Origin: an uncultured Asticcacaulis sp.
Lineage (GTDB): Bacteria > Pseudomonadota > Alphaproteobacteria > Caulobacterales > Caulobacteraceae
Direction of reading: 5' to 3'
Assembly: GCA_946480125.1 (NCBI GenBank)
Contig: CAMLIY010000196.1
Span: 1 to 5,748 of the forward strand
DNA: 5,748 bases
Made by a program: the position numbers and the translations under genes. Numbering within the stretch: position 1 is the stretch's first letter; each line of letters starts with the position of its first letter. Below, one piece after another: positions 1 to 5,384 of this stretch. The notes under the pieces were generated by a model. It was not told where the DNA came from and ran no database searches. It saw only the letters and a program-made list of their open reading frames with translations.

Positions 1-700
1 GCATCATCACCACATCGGCGCCGGCAATGCCTTCGCGCATGTCGTGATAGACCTCTGTGCCCCACTGATCGGCATCACCGGGTATAAGCGTCGGTGGACC
101 GACGAGGCGGACATTGGCGCCCATGGCGTTGAGCAGAATGACATTGGAGCGGGCCACGCGGGAATGGGTGACGTCGCCACAGATCGCAATGGTCAGGCCA
201 TCGACATGGCCGAAGGCGCGACGGATCGATAACATATCGAGCAGGGCCTGGGTCGGGTGCTGGTGCTGGCCGTCGCCGGCATTGACCACCGAACAGCCGA
301 CCTTTTGCGCCAGCAGGGCCGCGGCGCCGGAGGCCGAGTGGCGAACCACCAGCAGGTCGGGCTTCATGGCGTTCAGCGTGACGGCCGTGTCGATCAGGGT
401 TTCGCCCTTAGCGACCGAAGAGGTCTTCATGCTCATATTGATGGTGTCGGCGCCGAGGCGCTTGCCGGCCAGTTCAAAGCTCGATTGCGTGCGCGTCGAG
501 TTCTCGAAGAACATATTGACCAGGGTGCGGCCGCGCAGCAGGTCCAGCTTCTTGGTCGATTGCCGGTTGAGATCGACGAAGACGTCCGCCAGATCGAGCA
601 GATTGGCGATATCGGGCGGATCGAGATCCTGCGCCCCCAGGAAGTGCGGCTTCGGGAAGGCGTGAAGGCGGGTGCGGATCAGTTCGTTAAAATCGGTCAT
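1..700 (-). CDS. pyrB: Aspartate carbamoyltransferase catalytic subunit, N-terminal 233 residues (3' end outside window)
   Basis: PyrB joins carbamoyl phosphate to L-aspartate to give N-carbamoyl-L-aspartate, the committed step of de novo pyrimidine synthesis, in the cytoplasm. Reading from the ATG at 700-698, the frame stays open to the window edge. Visible motifs are the carbamoyl-phosphate loop [12 protein letters not shown] (residues 65-76), [12 protein letters not shown] (94-105, with the active-site Lys98), VVRHS (118-122, with the substrate Arg120), and [10 protein letters not shown] (146-155, with His148 and Gln151). The start of the aspartate domain follows ([15 protein letters not shown]). 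The residue after STRT is Gln, where many homologues have Arg. The start gives a normal N-terminus (MTDFNEL...), although only a weak GAAG stands upstream as ribosome site. Nearly a third of the protein is missing. In many relatives pyrC follows, but that lies outside this window. The identification is very secure. Confidence 0.95.
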   Translation of the reverse strand, partial: MTDFNELIRTRLHAFPKPHFLGAQDLDPPDIANLLDLADVFVDLNRQSTKKLDLLRGRTLVNMFFENSTRTQSSFELAGKRLGADTINMSMKTSSVAKGETLIDTAVTLNAMKPDLLVVRHSASGAAALLAQKVGCSVVNAGDGQHQHPTQALLDMLSIRRAFGHVDGLTIAICGDVTHSRVARSNVILLNAMGANVRLVGPPTLIPGDADQWGTEVYHDMREGIAGADVVMM

Positions 701-837
701 GTGGCGTCTTCATGAGTCTGCATAAGGGCCATGCTGACAGAAACTGCCGGCACAGTCGTCATTATTCCGCAGGAATGGGCATTGCCGCGTTTTGACGGAG
801 AATGTCATAAAGTACAAGTGATAAGGACAAGATATCC
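701..837. promoter_or_regulatory. Divergent intergenic region between pyrB and the isocitrate lyase/PEP mutase-family gene
   Basis: Both promoters should lie in these 137 bases because the flanking genes point away from each other. For the plus-strand gene, TTGACG at 792-797 is a good -35, but the -10 is poor: ACAAGT at 814-819 with a 16-base spacer is the best partner. TTGCCG at 782-787 with CATAAA at 806-811 (18-base spacer) is an alternative. For pyrB, AATAAT on the minus strand (766-761) resembles a -10 but has no convincing -35. The 8-base palindrome TGCCGGCA at 745-752 is too short to call an operator. No riboswitch or attenuator fold was recognised. Confidence 0.3.
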
Positions 838-1650
838 GTGAAAAGCCAAAGTGAAAAGGCGGCTGAGTTCGCCCGCCTGCATGACCGGGGCTGTTTCGTC
901 ATCCCAAATCCGTGGGACCGTGGCTCGGCGCGGCTGCTGGCGGGCTTGGGTTTTCGTGCCCTGACCACGACCAGCGCAGGTTATGCGCGCTCGCTGGGTG
1001 TCAGCGATTACCAGGCCGGGCGGGAGCATGTGCTTGAGCATGTGCGTGATCTGGCGACGGCGACCGACCTGCCGCTGGCGGCCGATCTGGAGAATGGTTT
1101 TGGCCATCGTCCGAAGGATTGCGCGGAGACGATTTGCTTAGGCGCCGATGCCGGACTGGTTGGTGGATCGATCGAGGACGCCACAGGGGATGAGCGGGTT
1201 ATCTATAACATTGCTGAGGCAGCGGAGCGCATCCGGGCCGCGGCGGAAGCGGCGAAGGCTTTGCCGTTCCGGTTTATGCTGGTGGCGCGCTGCGAGAACT
1301 ATCTGCATGGCCGGCCGGACATAGCCGATACCATCGCACGTTTGCAGGCCTATCAGGACGCCGGCGCCGATGTGCTCTATGCGCCGGGTATTTCGACGGC
1401 CGAGGAAATAGGCGAGATTTGTCGCAGCGTCGACCGGCCGGTCAATGTGCTGGGCGGATTGGGCGCAAAGCCCTTGTCGGTGTGCGAACTGGCGGAACTT
1501 GGCGTGCGGCGGGTGTCGCTGGGAAGCTGGCTGCATTCGGCGGCGATGACGGCCTTTATCAATGCCGCGCAGGATGAAAGTTTTAGCTACGTCGCGGACC
1601 TGGTCGGCGGTAAGCAAATGGATCAATGGCTGGAAGAAGGCGCGCAATAA
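838..1650 (+). CDS. Isocitrate lyase/phosphoenolpyruvate mutase superfamily protein (PEP mutase-like, substrate unknown)
   Basis: This 270-residue protein belongs to the PEP mutase/isocitrate lyase superfamily of TIM-barrel enzymes, which make or break C-C or P-C bonds next to an alpha-keto acid. Visible signatures are the N-terminal VIPNPWDRGSARLL (21-34), TTTSAGYARSLG (43-54), the metal-site pattern AADLENGFG (81-89, with Asp83 and Glu85), GGSIED (109-114, with Glu113), LVARCENYLHGRPD (148-161), AGADVLYAPG (175-184) and the C-terminal ELAELGVRRVSLG (217-229). It lacks the KKCGH catalytic motif and the length of true isocitrate lyase, so it is not a glyoxylate-shunt lyase. The reaction cannot be named from sequence. 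The GTG start is supported by AAGGA at 823-827, 10 bases upstream. The gene is monocistronic, divergent from pyrB and convergent with icd, so its neighbours do not suggest a pathway. Confidence 0.87.
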   Translation: MKSQSEKAAEFARLHDRGCFVIPNPWDRGSARLLAGLGFRALTTTSAGYARSLGVSDYQAGREHVLEHVRDLATATDLPLAADLENGFGHRPKDCAETICLGADAGLVGGSIEDATGDERVIYNIAEAAERIRAAAEAAKALPFRFMLVARCENYLHGRPDIADTIARLQAYQDAGADVLYAPGISTAEEIGEICRSVDRPVNVLGGLGAKPLSVCELAELGVRRVSLGSWLHSAAMTAFINAAQDESFSYVADLVGGKQMDQWLEEGAQ

Positions 1651-1700
1651 GATCGTACCGTATTGAGCTCGGCGTGGGCATAAACTGTGTCAAAGATAAA

Positions 1701-1728
1701 GCCGCCGCATCGGTAAGGATGCGACGGC
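1701..1728 (-). terminator. Rho-independent terminator for icd, imperfectly bidirectional
   Basis: An 11-base-pair stem (1701-1711 with 1718-1728) encloses a 6-base loop. On the minus strand every position pairs, with one U-G wobble, and the stem is followed by TTTATCTTTG (1700-1691), a U-rich tail expected for an intrinsic terminator. On the plus strand the wobble becomes a C-A mismatch and only TT follows. It is therefore best read as the icd terminator, and possibly a weak stop for the convergent gene ending at 1650. Confidence 0.75.
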
Positions 1729-1741
1729 TTCAAAGGGGGCA

Positions 1742-1768
1742 CATGGGGGAAGGTTTGTTTCCCCCATG
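1742..1768. terminator. Perfect 10-bp hairpin directly after the icd stop codon
   Basis: CATGGGGGAA (1742-1751) pairs perfectly with TTCCCCCATG (1759-1768) around a 7-base loop. On the minus strand it begins 4 bases after the icd TAG stop, and no U-run follows on either strand. It may add to termination with the neighbouring hairpin or protect the 3' end of the icd transcript; that role is inference. Confidence 0.55.
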
Positions 1769-1772
1769 ATCA

Positions 1773-2987
1773 CTAGGCGGCCAGCGCCTTGGTAAGGTTT
1801 TCGCTGATCTTGTCGAGGAAGCCCTCGGTTGTCAGCCAGCCTTGCGACGGGCCGACCAGCAGGGCCAGATCCTTGGTCATGAAGCCGGCTTCGACGGTAT
1901 CGACGCAGACCTTTTCCAGGGTTTCGGCAAAGCGGTTCAGTTCGGCATTGTCGTCAAGCTTGGCGCGGTGCTTCAGGCCTTGCGTCCAGGCGAAGATAGA
2001 GGCCATCGAATTGGTCGAGGTGGCTTCGCCCTTCTGGTGCTGGCGGTAGTGGCGGGTCACGGTGCCGTGGGCGGCTTCGGCTTCCATGATCTTGCCGTCG
2101 GGCGTGACCAGAGCCGAGGTCATCAGGCCGAGCGAGCCGTAGCCCTGCGCCACGGTATCGGACTGGACGTCGCCGTCATAGTTCTTACAGGCCCAGACAA
2201 AACCGCCAGACCATTTCAGCGCCGAAGCGACCATATCATCGATCAGACGGTGCTCGTAGGTCAGGCCCAGTTCTTTATACTTCGCGGCGTATTCGGCTTC
2301 GAAGATCTCGGCGAAGATATCCTTGAAGCGGCCGTCATAGGCTTTCAGGATTGTGTTCTTGGTCGAGAGATAGACCGGATAGTTACGGGCGATGCCGTAT
2401 TCGAACGAGGCGCGGGCGAAATCGCGGATCGATTCGTCGAGGTTATACATGCCCATGGCCACGCCGGCGCCGGGGAACTGGAACACTTCATATTCCTGCA
2501 CCTTGCCGTCTTCGCCTTCGAACTTCATGGTCAGCTTGCCGGGACCGGGGACGAGGAAATCGGTGGCCTTGTACTGGTCGCCGAAGGCATGGCGGCCGAC
2601 GACGATCGGTTGCGTCCAGCCGGGGACGAGGCGCGGCACGTTCTTGCAGATGATCGGCTCACGGAAAACAACGCCGCCCAGAATGTTGCGGATGGTGCCG
2701 TTGGGCGACTTCCACATCTTCTTGAGGCCGAACTCTTTCACGCGGGCTTCGTCCGGCGTGATGGTGGCGCATTTGACGCCGACGCCGCAGGCCTTGATGG
2801 CCTCGGCGGCTTCGATCGTCACCTTGTCGTCGGTGGCGTCGCGGTGTTCCATGCCGAGGTCGAAATACTGGAGATTGATGTCGAGATAGGGGTGGATCAG
2901 CTTGTCCTTGATCCACTGCCAGATGATGCGGGTCATTTCGTCACCGTCGATATCGACGACCGGGTTCGCCACCTTGATTTTAGCCAT
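1773..2987 (-). CDS. icd: Isocitrate dehydrogenase, NADP-dependent (eukaryotic-like homodimeric type)
   Basis: The enzyme oxidatively decarboxylates isocitrate to 2-oxoglutarate with NADP+ in the TCA cycle. The 404-residue product is full length for the type shared by alphaproteobacteria and mitochondrial/cytosolic IDH1/2, and differs from the E. coli type. Visible features are [14 protein letters not shown] (10-23), the isocitrate site KSPNGTIRN (93-101, with Ser94, Asn96, Arg100), Arg109, Arg132 and Tyr139 in [10 protein letters not shown], Lys210 in LSTKNTILK, the metal aspartates in LIDDM (249-250) and NYDGDVQSD (Asp272, Asp276), and the NADP-binding HGTVTRHYR. The frame is open upstream to an ATG at 3149, but the start at 2987 has AAGGA seven bases before it and gives the family N-terminus [10 protein letters not shown]. 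The TAG stop is followed at once by an in-frame TGA. No active-site residue appears missing. Confidence 0.97.
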   Translation of the reverse strand: MAKIKVANPVVDIDGDEMTRIIWQWIKDKLIHPYLDINLQYFDLGMEHRDATDDKVTIEAAEAIKACGVGVKCATITPDEARVKEFGLKKMWKSPNGTIRNILGGVVFREPIICKNVPRLVPGWTQPIVVGRHAFGDQYKATDFLVPGPGKLTMKFEGEDGKVQEYEVFQFPGAGVAMGMYNLDESIRDFARASFEYGIARNYPVYLSTKNTILKAYDGRFKDIFAEIFEAEYAAKYKELGLTYEHRLIDDMVASALKWSGGFVWACKNYDGDVQSDTVAQGYGSLGLMTSALVTPDGKIMEAEAAHGTVTRHYRQHQKGEATSTNSMASIFAWTQGLKHRAKLDDNAELNRFAETLEKVCVDTVEAGFMTKDLALLVGPSQGWLTTEGFLDKISENLTKALAA

Positions 2988-3002
2988 TACGGAGTCCTTT
3001 TC
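2988..3002 (-). promoter_or_regulatory. Ribosome binding site that fixes the icd start
   Basis: On the minus strand GAAAAGGACTCCGTA precedes the ATG. AAGGA (2999-2995) lies 7 bases before the start codon. This favours ATG 2987-2985 over the in-frame ATG at 3149, which would add a 54-residue tail unlike any IDH N-terminus I know. Confidence 0.8.
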
Positions 3003-3057
3003 CAAACGGGAGCTGACCGGAGGACGCACAGGGTCGGACCGGCCGCTAACGGCAGGT

Positions 3058-3085
3058 GCTATAGCGGAAAAGGCGAGCGGCGCAA
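3058..3085 (-). promoter_or_regulatory. Candidate sigma-70-like promoter for icd
   Basis: On the minus strand TTGCGC (3085-3080) and TATAGC (3063-3058) are separated by 16 bases. Each hexamer matches the consensus at four of six positions. Transcription would begin near 3051, giving a leader of about 64 bases before the icd ATG. The rest of the 195-base gap between icd and the small plus-strand gene shows no clear operator. Confidence 0.35.
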
Positions 3086-3182
3086 AACGGTAAATTCCAA
3101 GGTGAAGACATTGTGTTTTGCGCAGGGCATCATGGCCCGGGCTTTGCATCGGACCCTGCTTAATCGATGGTGAGGTGCCGAA

Positions 3183-3305
3183 ATGAAAACTCTGGCTTAT
3201 GACGTTCCTAATCGCCTGGAATGGCTCGATACCGCCCGCGCTCTGGTCCTGCTGCCATTGGCGCTGGTGGTGCTGGGCTTTCTGGCAATCCGCGAATACT
3301 GGTAG
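3183..3305 (+). CDS. Small single-pass membrane protein, 40 residues, function unknown
   Basis: The frame encodes a short polar N-terminus ([20 protein letters not shown]), one strongly hydrophobic stretch at about residues 21-35 ([15 protein letters not shown]), and a charged, aromatic tail IREYW. This looks like a small inner-membrane protein; no cleavable signal site is evident. A good ribosome site (GGTGAGG, 3169-3175, 7 bases before the ATG) supports translation. It lies divergent from icd and ends 9 bases before the stop of the convergent ArsR gene, with no terminator between. I do not recognise a family. Because it is so short, chance coding cannot be excluded, but ribosome site, composition and placement together make it more likely real than not. 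No convincing promoter was found upstream. Confidence 0.55.
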   Translation: MKTLAYDVPNRLEWLDTARALVLLPLALVVLGFLAIREYW

Positions 3306-3314
3306 GCGCCAGAT

Positions 3315-3641
3315 CTAAGATTCGTCGAGCATATCGCCCAGCGTATCGAGTTTGCGTGCCCACGGCGATCGCCGCGCCGCCAGCCAGTCGGCCAGGGTGT
3401 TGAGTCCGGCTTGGGCCAGAGCACAGGTGCGCACCCGGCCGGTTTTCTGCGTGGTAACGAGGCCGGCGGATTCCAGAATGGCGAGGTGTTGACCCACGGC
3501 GGTCAGGCTCATGGCATAGGGTTCGGCCAGTTTGGAAACCGACAGCGGGCCGTCCGTCAGGCGCTCGACCATATCGCGGCGGGTTGCGTCGCCCAATGCG
3601 TGGAAAACATGCGCCTGGAAGACTTTGGCGGCTTCGATCAA
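3315..3641 (-). CDS. ArsR-family winged-helix transcriptional repressor
   Basis: This 108-residue protein has the ArsR/SmtB DNA-binding fold: VFHALGDATRRDMVERL (12-28), the helix-turn-helix LSVSKLAEPYAMSLTAVGQHLAILESAGLV (33-62), and a wing with QKTGRVRTCAL (65-75). It lacks the ELCVCDL metal site of arsenic and cadmium sensors and has a single cysteine (Cys73), so metal sensing is unlikely. The best start is TTG at 3641-3639, which overlaps the TGA stop of the upstream SRPBCC gene (TTGA), and no ATG or GTG gives a full N-terminal helix. Translation is therefore probably coupled. ArsR proteins paired with AHSA1-type SRPBCC proteins are a common arrangement; here the regulator is the second gene. 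It probably binds the palindromes at 4119-4134 and 4158-4173 and represses its own operon; this is inference. Confidence 0.9.
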   Translation of the reverse strand: MIEAAKVFQAHVFHALGDATRRDMVERLTDGPLSVSKLAEPYAMSLTAVGQHLAILESAGLVTTQKTGRVRTCALAQAGLNTLADWLAARRSPWARKLDTLGDMLDES

Positions 3642-4099
3642 AGCGTGTCCGCCACCTGGTCGAGCAACTTGGTCCAGCCGTGCTGGCGCATTTCGGAACC
3701 ATCGGAATTTTCAAAGAAGGCACCCTGATGTGTCAGGATGAGTCTAGTGCCATCGCCTTCGGCCAGGAATTCAAAGGTGAGCAGGGCTCCGGAAAAGGGC
3801 GTGCCGTTCATCGCCATATTAGAGCCAATAACGATGCGGCTGTCCGGTACGATATCGAGATAGAGGCCATCGCTGGTCATTTTCGCGCCTTGGAAGGGTG
3901 TGTCGGCGCCCATGATATAGCCGGCGAATTCGCGGCCACCGACCTGAAAATCTAAGGTGAAATCAGACATCTCCTGCCGGCCGCCACTCAGCCAGCTTGC
4001 CTTTTTGGCGGGGTCTGAAAAGGCAGCGAAAACGGTCGCCGGCGGCTTAGGATAGGTTTTTTCAATGATAAAGGTGTGATGGACGACGGGCTGTGTCAT
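3638..4099 (-). CDS. SRPBCC family protein, AHSA1 (Hsp90 ATPase activator homologue 1-like) domain
   Basis: The 153-residue protein is one complete START-like SRPBCC domain of the AHSA1 type. Typical features are the opening strand and helix VHHTFIIEKTYPKPPATVFAAFSDPAKKASWL (6-37), the central VGGREFAG segment, and the end of the fold with GDGTRLILTHQGAFF followed by the long C-terminal helix beginning around MRQHGWTKLLDQVADTL. Such domains form a deep hydrophobic pocket. The bacterial members usually have unknown ligands, and the name does not prove any link to Hsp90. The ATG at 4099-4097 has AAAGG (4111-4107) 7 bases upstream. It is first in a two-gene operon with the ArsR repressor, overlapping it by four bases, so the pair likely responds to one small molecule or stress. 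Residues are intact and the gene looks functional. Confidence 0.92.
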   Translation of the reverse strand: MTQPVVHHTFIIEKTYPKPPATVFAAFSDPAKKASWLSGGRQEMSDFTLDFQVGGREFAGYIMGADTPFQGAKMTSDGLYLDIVPDSRIVIGSNMAMNGTPFSGALLTFEFLAEGDGTRLILTHQGAFFENSDGSEMRQHGWTKLLDQVADTL

Positions 4100-4118
4100 G
4101 GCGCTGCCTTTCTGACAG

Positions 4119-4134
4119 TGAAGTTATGACTTCA
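4119..4134. promoter_or_regulatory. Operator 1: perfect palindrome at the SRPBCC-ArsR transcription start
   Basis: TGAAGTTATGACTTCA is a perfect inverted repeat with 6-base arms and a 4-base centre. It abuts the predicted -10 (4139-4134) and covers the expected start point near 4127, a classical repressor position. Its core AAGTTATGACTT recurs with two changes at 4160-4171. The likely binder is the ArsR protein encoded in the same operon (inference). Confidence 0.65.
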
Positions 4135-4161
4135 GTATTAGGTTATCAAAGCAATAGTCAA
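4134..4161 (-). promoter_or_regulatory. Promoter of the SRPBCC-ArsR operon
   Basis: On the minus strand TTGACT (4161-4156, five of six consensus bases) and AATACT (4139-4134, four of six) are separated by 16 bases. The predicted start near 4127 would give a leader of about 28 bases. One palindrome touches the -35 and a second covers the start, so the promoter looks built for repression. Confidence 0.55.
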
Positions 4162-4173
4162 GTTAAAACTTTA
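4158..4173. promoter_or_regulatory. Operator 2: second copy of the AAGTTAnnACTT palindrome
   Basis: AAGTTAAAACTT (4160-4171) is a perfect inverted repeat with 5-base arms; with its flanks it fits TnAAGTTAnnACTTnA, the same pattern as 4119-4134. Centre-to-centre distance is 39 bases. It overlaps the end of the -35 of the minus-strand promoter and lies 11 bases upstream of the trmJ -35, so binding here might influence both directions. Confidence 0.55.
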
Positions 4174-4184
4174 GTGTTCATTAT

Positions 4185-4212
4185 TTGACGCCGAATGGCC
4201 ACGCGCTATAAG
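4185..4212 (+). promoter_or_regulatory. Strong promoter for trmJ giving a leaderless mRNA
   Basis: TTGACG (4185-4190) and TATAAG (4207-4212) each match the sigma-70 consensus at five of six positions, with a 16-base spacer. The ATG of trmJ begins at 4220, 8 bases after the -10, which is where transcription should start. There is no Shine-Dalgarno sequence in between. The -10 lies inside a palindrome, GCGCT-ATA-AGCGC (4203-4215). Confidence 0.65.
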
Positions 4213-4219
4213 CGCAACT

Positions 4220-5011
4220 ATGAACGAAAACCTTCCCTGCATTATACTCGATCGGCCGCAGATGGCCGAGAACATCGGCGCCGTGGCGCGGGTCATGGGC
4301 AATTTTGGCCTGAGCGAGCTGCGTCTGGTGGCGCCGCGTGACGGCTGGCCGCAGGAAAAGGCCTGGGCGATGGCCTCGGGCGCGCAATGGCCGCTCGATG
4401 GCGCCAAGGTCTATGCCACGGTGGAAGAGGCGACGGCCGATTTGCAGGTGGTCTATGCCACGACGGCGCGCAACCGCGAGGTTAATCTGCCGGTCATCAC
4501 GCCGCGGGAATGCGCCGCCGACGGCATGGAAAAGGCGCGGCAGGGCCTCAAGACCGGCCTGCTATTTGGGGCCGAACGCACAGGGCTGGAAACGCACGAT
4601 CTGATTCACGCCCATTATATTGTGACCATCCCGGTCGATCCGCGCTTCTGGTCGCTCAATCTGGCGCAGGCGGTCAATATTGTCGCCTATGAATGGCGGC
4701 TGCAAATCATGGATGCGCCCAAGGCCGATTTCACCAGGAATCAAGACCCGCCGGCTGAGATGAAACATCTGGTCGGACTCTATGAGCACCTGGAAGGTGA
4801 ACTGGATATCTCCGGCTTCTTCTTCCCGGAAGCCAAGCGGCCTTCGATGGTGCGCAATTTGCGCTCGTCGCTCAATCGCGCCAATTTGACCGAACAGGAA
4901 ATCCGCACCTGGCGCGGAGTGGTGACCGCCCTGACCAAGGGCCGTGGGCGGGTATTGGCCAGAATCGCTAAAGAGACTCTGGCCAAAGAGAAAGCCGAGA
5001 AGGGCGAGTAA
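4220..5011 (+). CDS. trmJ: tRNA (cytidine/uridine-32-2'-O)-methyltransferase, SPOUT class
   Basis: TrmJ uses S-adenosylmethionine to methylate the 2'-OH of nucleotide 32 in the anticodon loop of several tRNAs. The 263-residue product shows all three SpoU-type motifs in order: motif 1 NIGAVARVMGNFGL (18-31, with the catalytic Arg24), motif 2 LFGAERTGLE (115-124), and motif 3 IPVDPRFWSLNLAQAVNIVAYE (137-158), which form the trefoil-knot SAM site. The C-terminal helical region with MVRNLRSSLNRANLTEQEIRTWRGVVTAL is typical of TrmJ and absent from shorter SPOUT enzymes such as TrmL. Length matches the family. The ATG has no ribosome site and coincides with the predicted transcription start, suggesting leaderless translation. 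The last base of its TAA stop is the first base of the next gene, so the two are coupled. Substrate assignment comes from family membership. Confidence 0.9.
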   Translation: MNENLPCIILDRPQMAENIGAVARVMGNFGLSELRLVAPRDGWPQEKAWAMASGAQWPLDGAKVYATVEEATADLQVVYATTARNREVNLPVITPRECAADGMEKARQGLKTGLLFGAERTGLETHDLIHAHYIVTIPVDPRFWSLNLAQAVNIVAYEWRLQIMDAPKADFTRNQDPPAEMKHLVGLYEHLEGELDISGFFFPEAKRPSMVRNLRSSLNRANLTEQEIRTWRGVVTALTKGRGRVLARIAKETLAKEKAEKGE

Positions 5012-5361
5012 TGCTGTATCTGGCGATCAAGGCCTTGCTGTCGGGCATCATCATTGCGGCGGTCTCCGAAATCGCCAAGCGCTGGCCGGGATTCGGCGCG
5101 CTGGTCGCCTCGCTGCCGCTGATCTCGATCCTAGGGATGCTATGGCTGTGGCGCGATACCAGGGACATCGCGCGCATGGCCGCCCACGCCGAAGGCACCT
5201 TCTGGTTCGTGCTGCCCTCCTTGCCGATGTTTTTGCTGATACCCTGCCTGCTGCGGCGGGGTGTCGGCTTTTATCCAGCGCTGCTCAGTGGCTGCGTGTT
5301 AACGATTGCGCTATATACCGGGATGGTGTTTTTTGGACCGCGCTTCGGGCTTAAGCTCTAG
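5011..5361 (+). CDS. DUF3147 family integral membrane protein
   Basis: This 116-residue protein matches the DUF3147 pattern: MLYLAIKALLSGIIIAAVSEIAKR at the start, then GALVASLPLISILGMLWLW and the FWFVLPSLPMFLLIP segment. Four membrane-spanning helices are visible at roughly residues 2-21, 28-47, 63-81 and 87-108, with an amphipathic charged loop (RDTRDIARMAAHAEG) between the second and third. Its function is unknown in the family; a transport or envelope role would be a guess. The ATG at 5011 overlaps the trmJ stop by one base (TAATG), with AAGGG (5000-5004) inside trmJ as ribosome site, so translation is coupled. The product is full length for the family. Confidence 0.88.
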   Translation: MLYLAIKALLSGIIIAAVSEIAKRWPGFGALVASLPLISILGMLWLWRDTRDIARMAAHAEGTFWFVLPSLPMFLLIPCLLRRGVGFYPALLSGCVLTIALYTGMVFFGPRFGLKL

Positions 5362-5384
5362 CGGTATAGTCAAGAGGGGCAGTC

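Noticed and set aside
114..715. Two long plus-strand frames opposite pyrB (114-665 and 257-715)
   Set aside because: They lie antisense to conserved pyrB codons, and their translations show no domain or plausible start context.
745..752. Palindrome TGCCGGCA between pyrB and the PEP mutase-like gene
   Set aside because: Eight bases of GC-rich palindrome occur often by chance, and it is not repeated or well placed against a convincing promoter.
2988..3149. A 54-residue N-terminal extension of icd from the ATG at 3149
   Set aside because: The extension resembles no IDH or targeting sequence, and AAGGA sits at the right distance from the inner ATG at 2987.
1842..3173. A 443-codon open frame on the plus strand opposite icd
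   Set aside because: It is antisense to a full-length, clearly conserved icd gene. Its predicted protein is an irregular mix rich in Gly, Asp, His and Val with no known domain. Long antisense frames are common opposite GC-rich genes.
3208..3728. Overlapping frames across the ArsR gene on both strands (3208-3723 minus, 3411-3728 plus)
   Set aside because: They are out-of-frame or antisense readings of the conserved ArsR and SRPBCC genes, with compositions typical of shadow frames.
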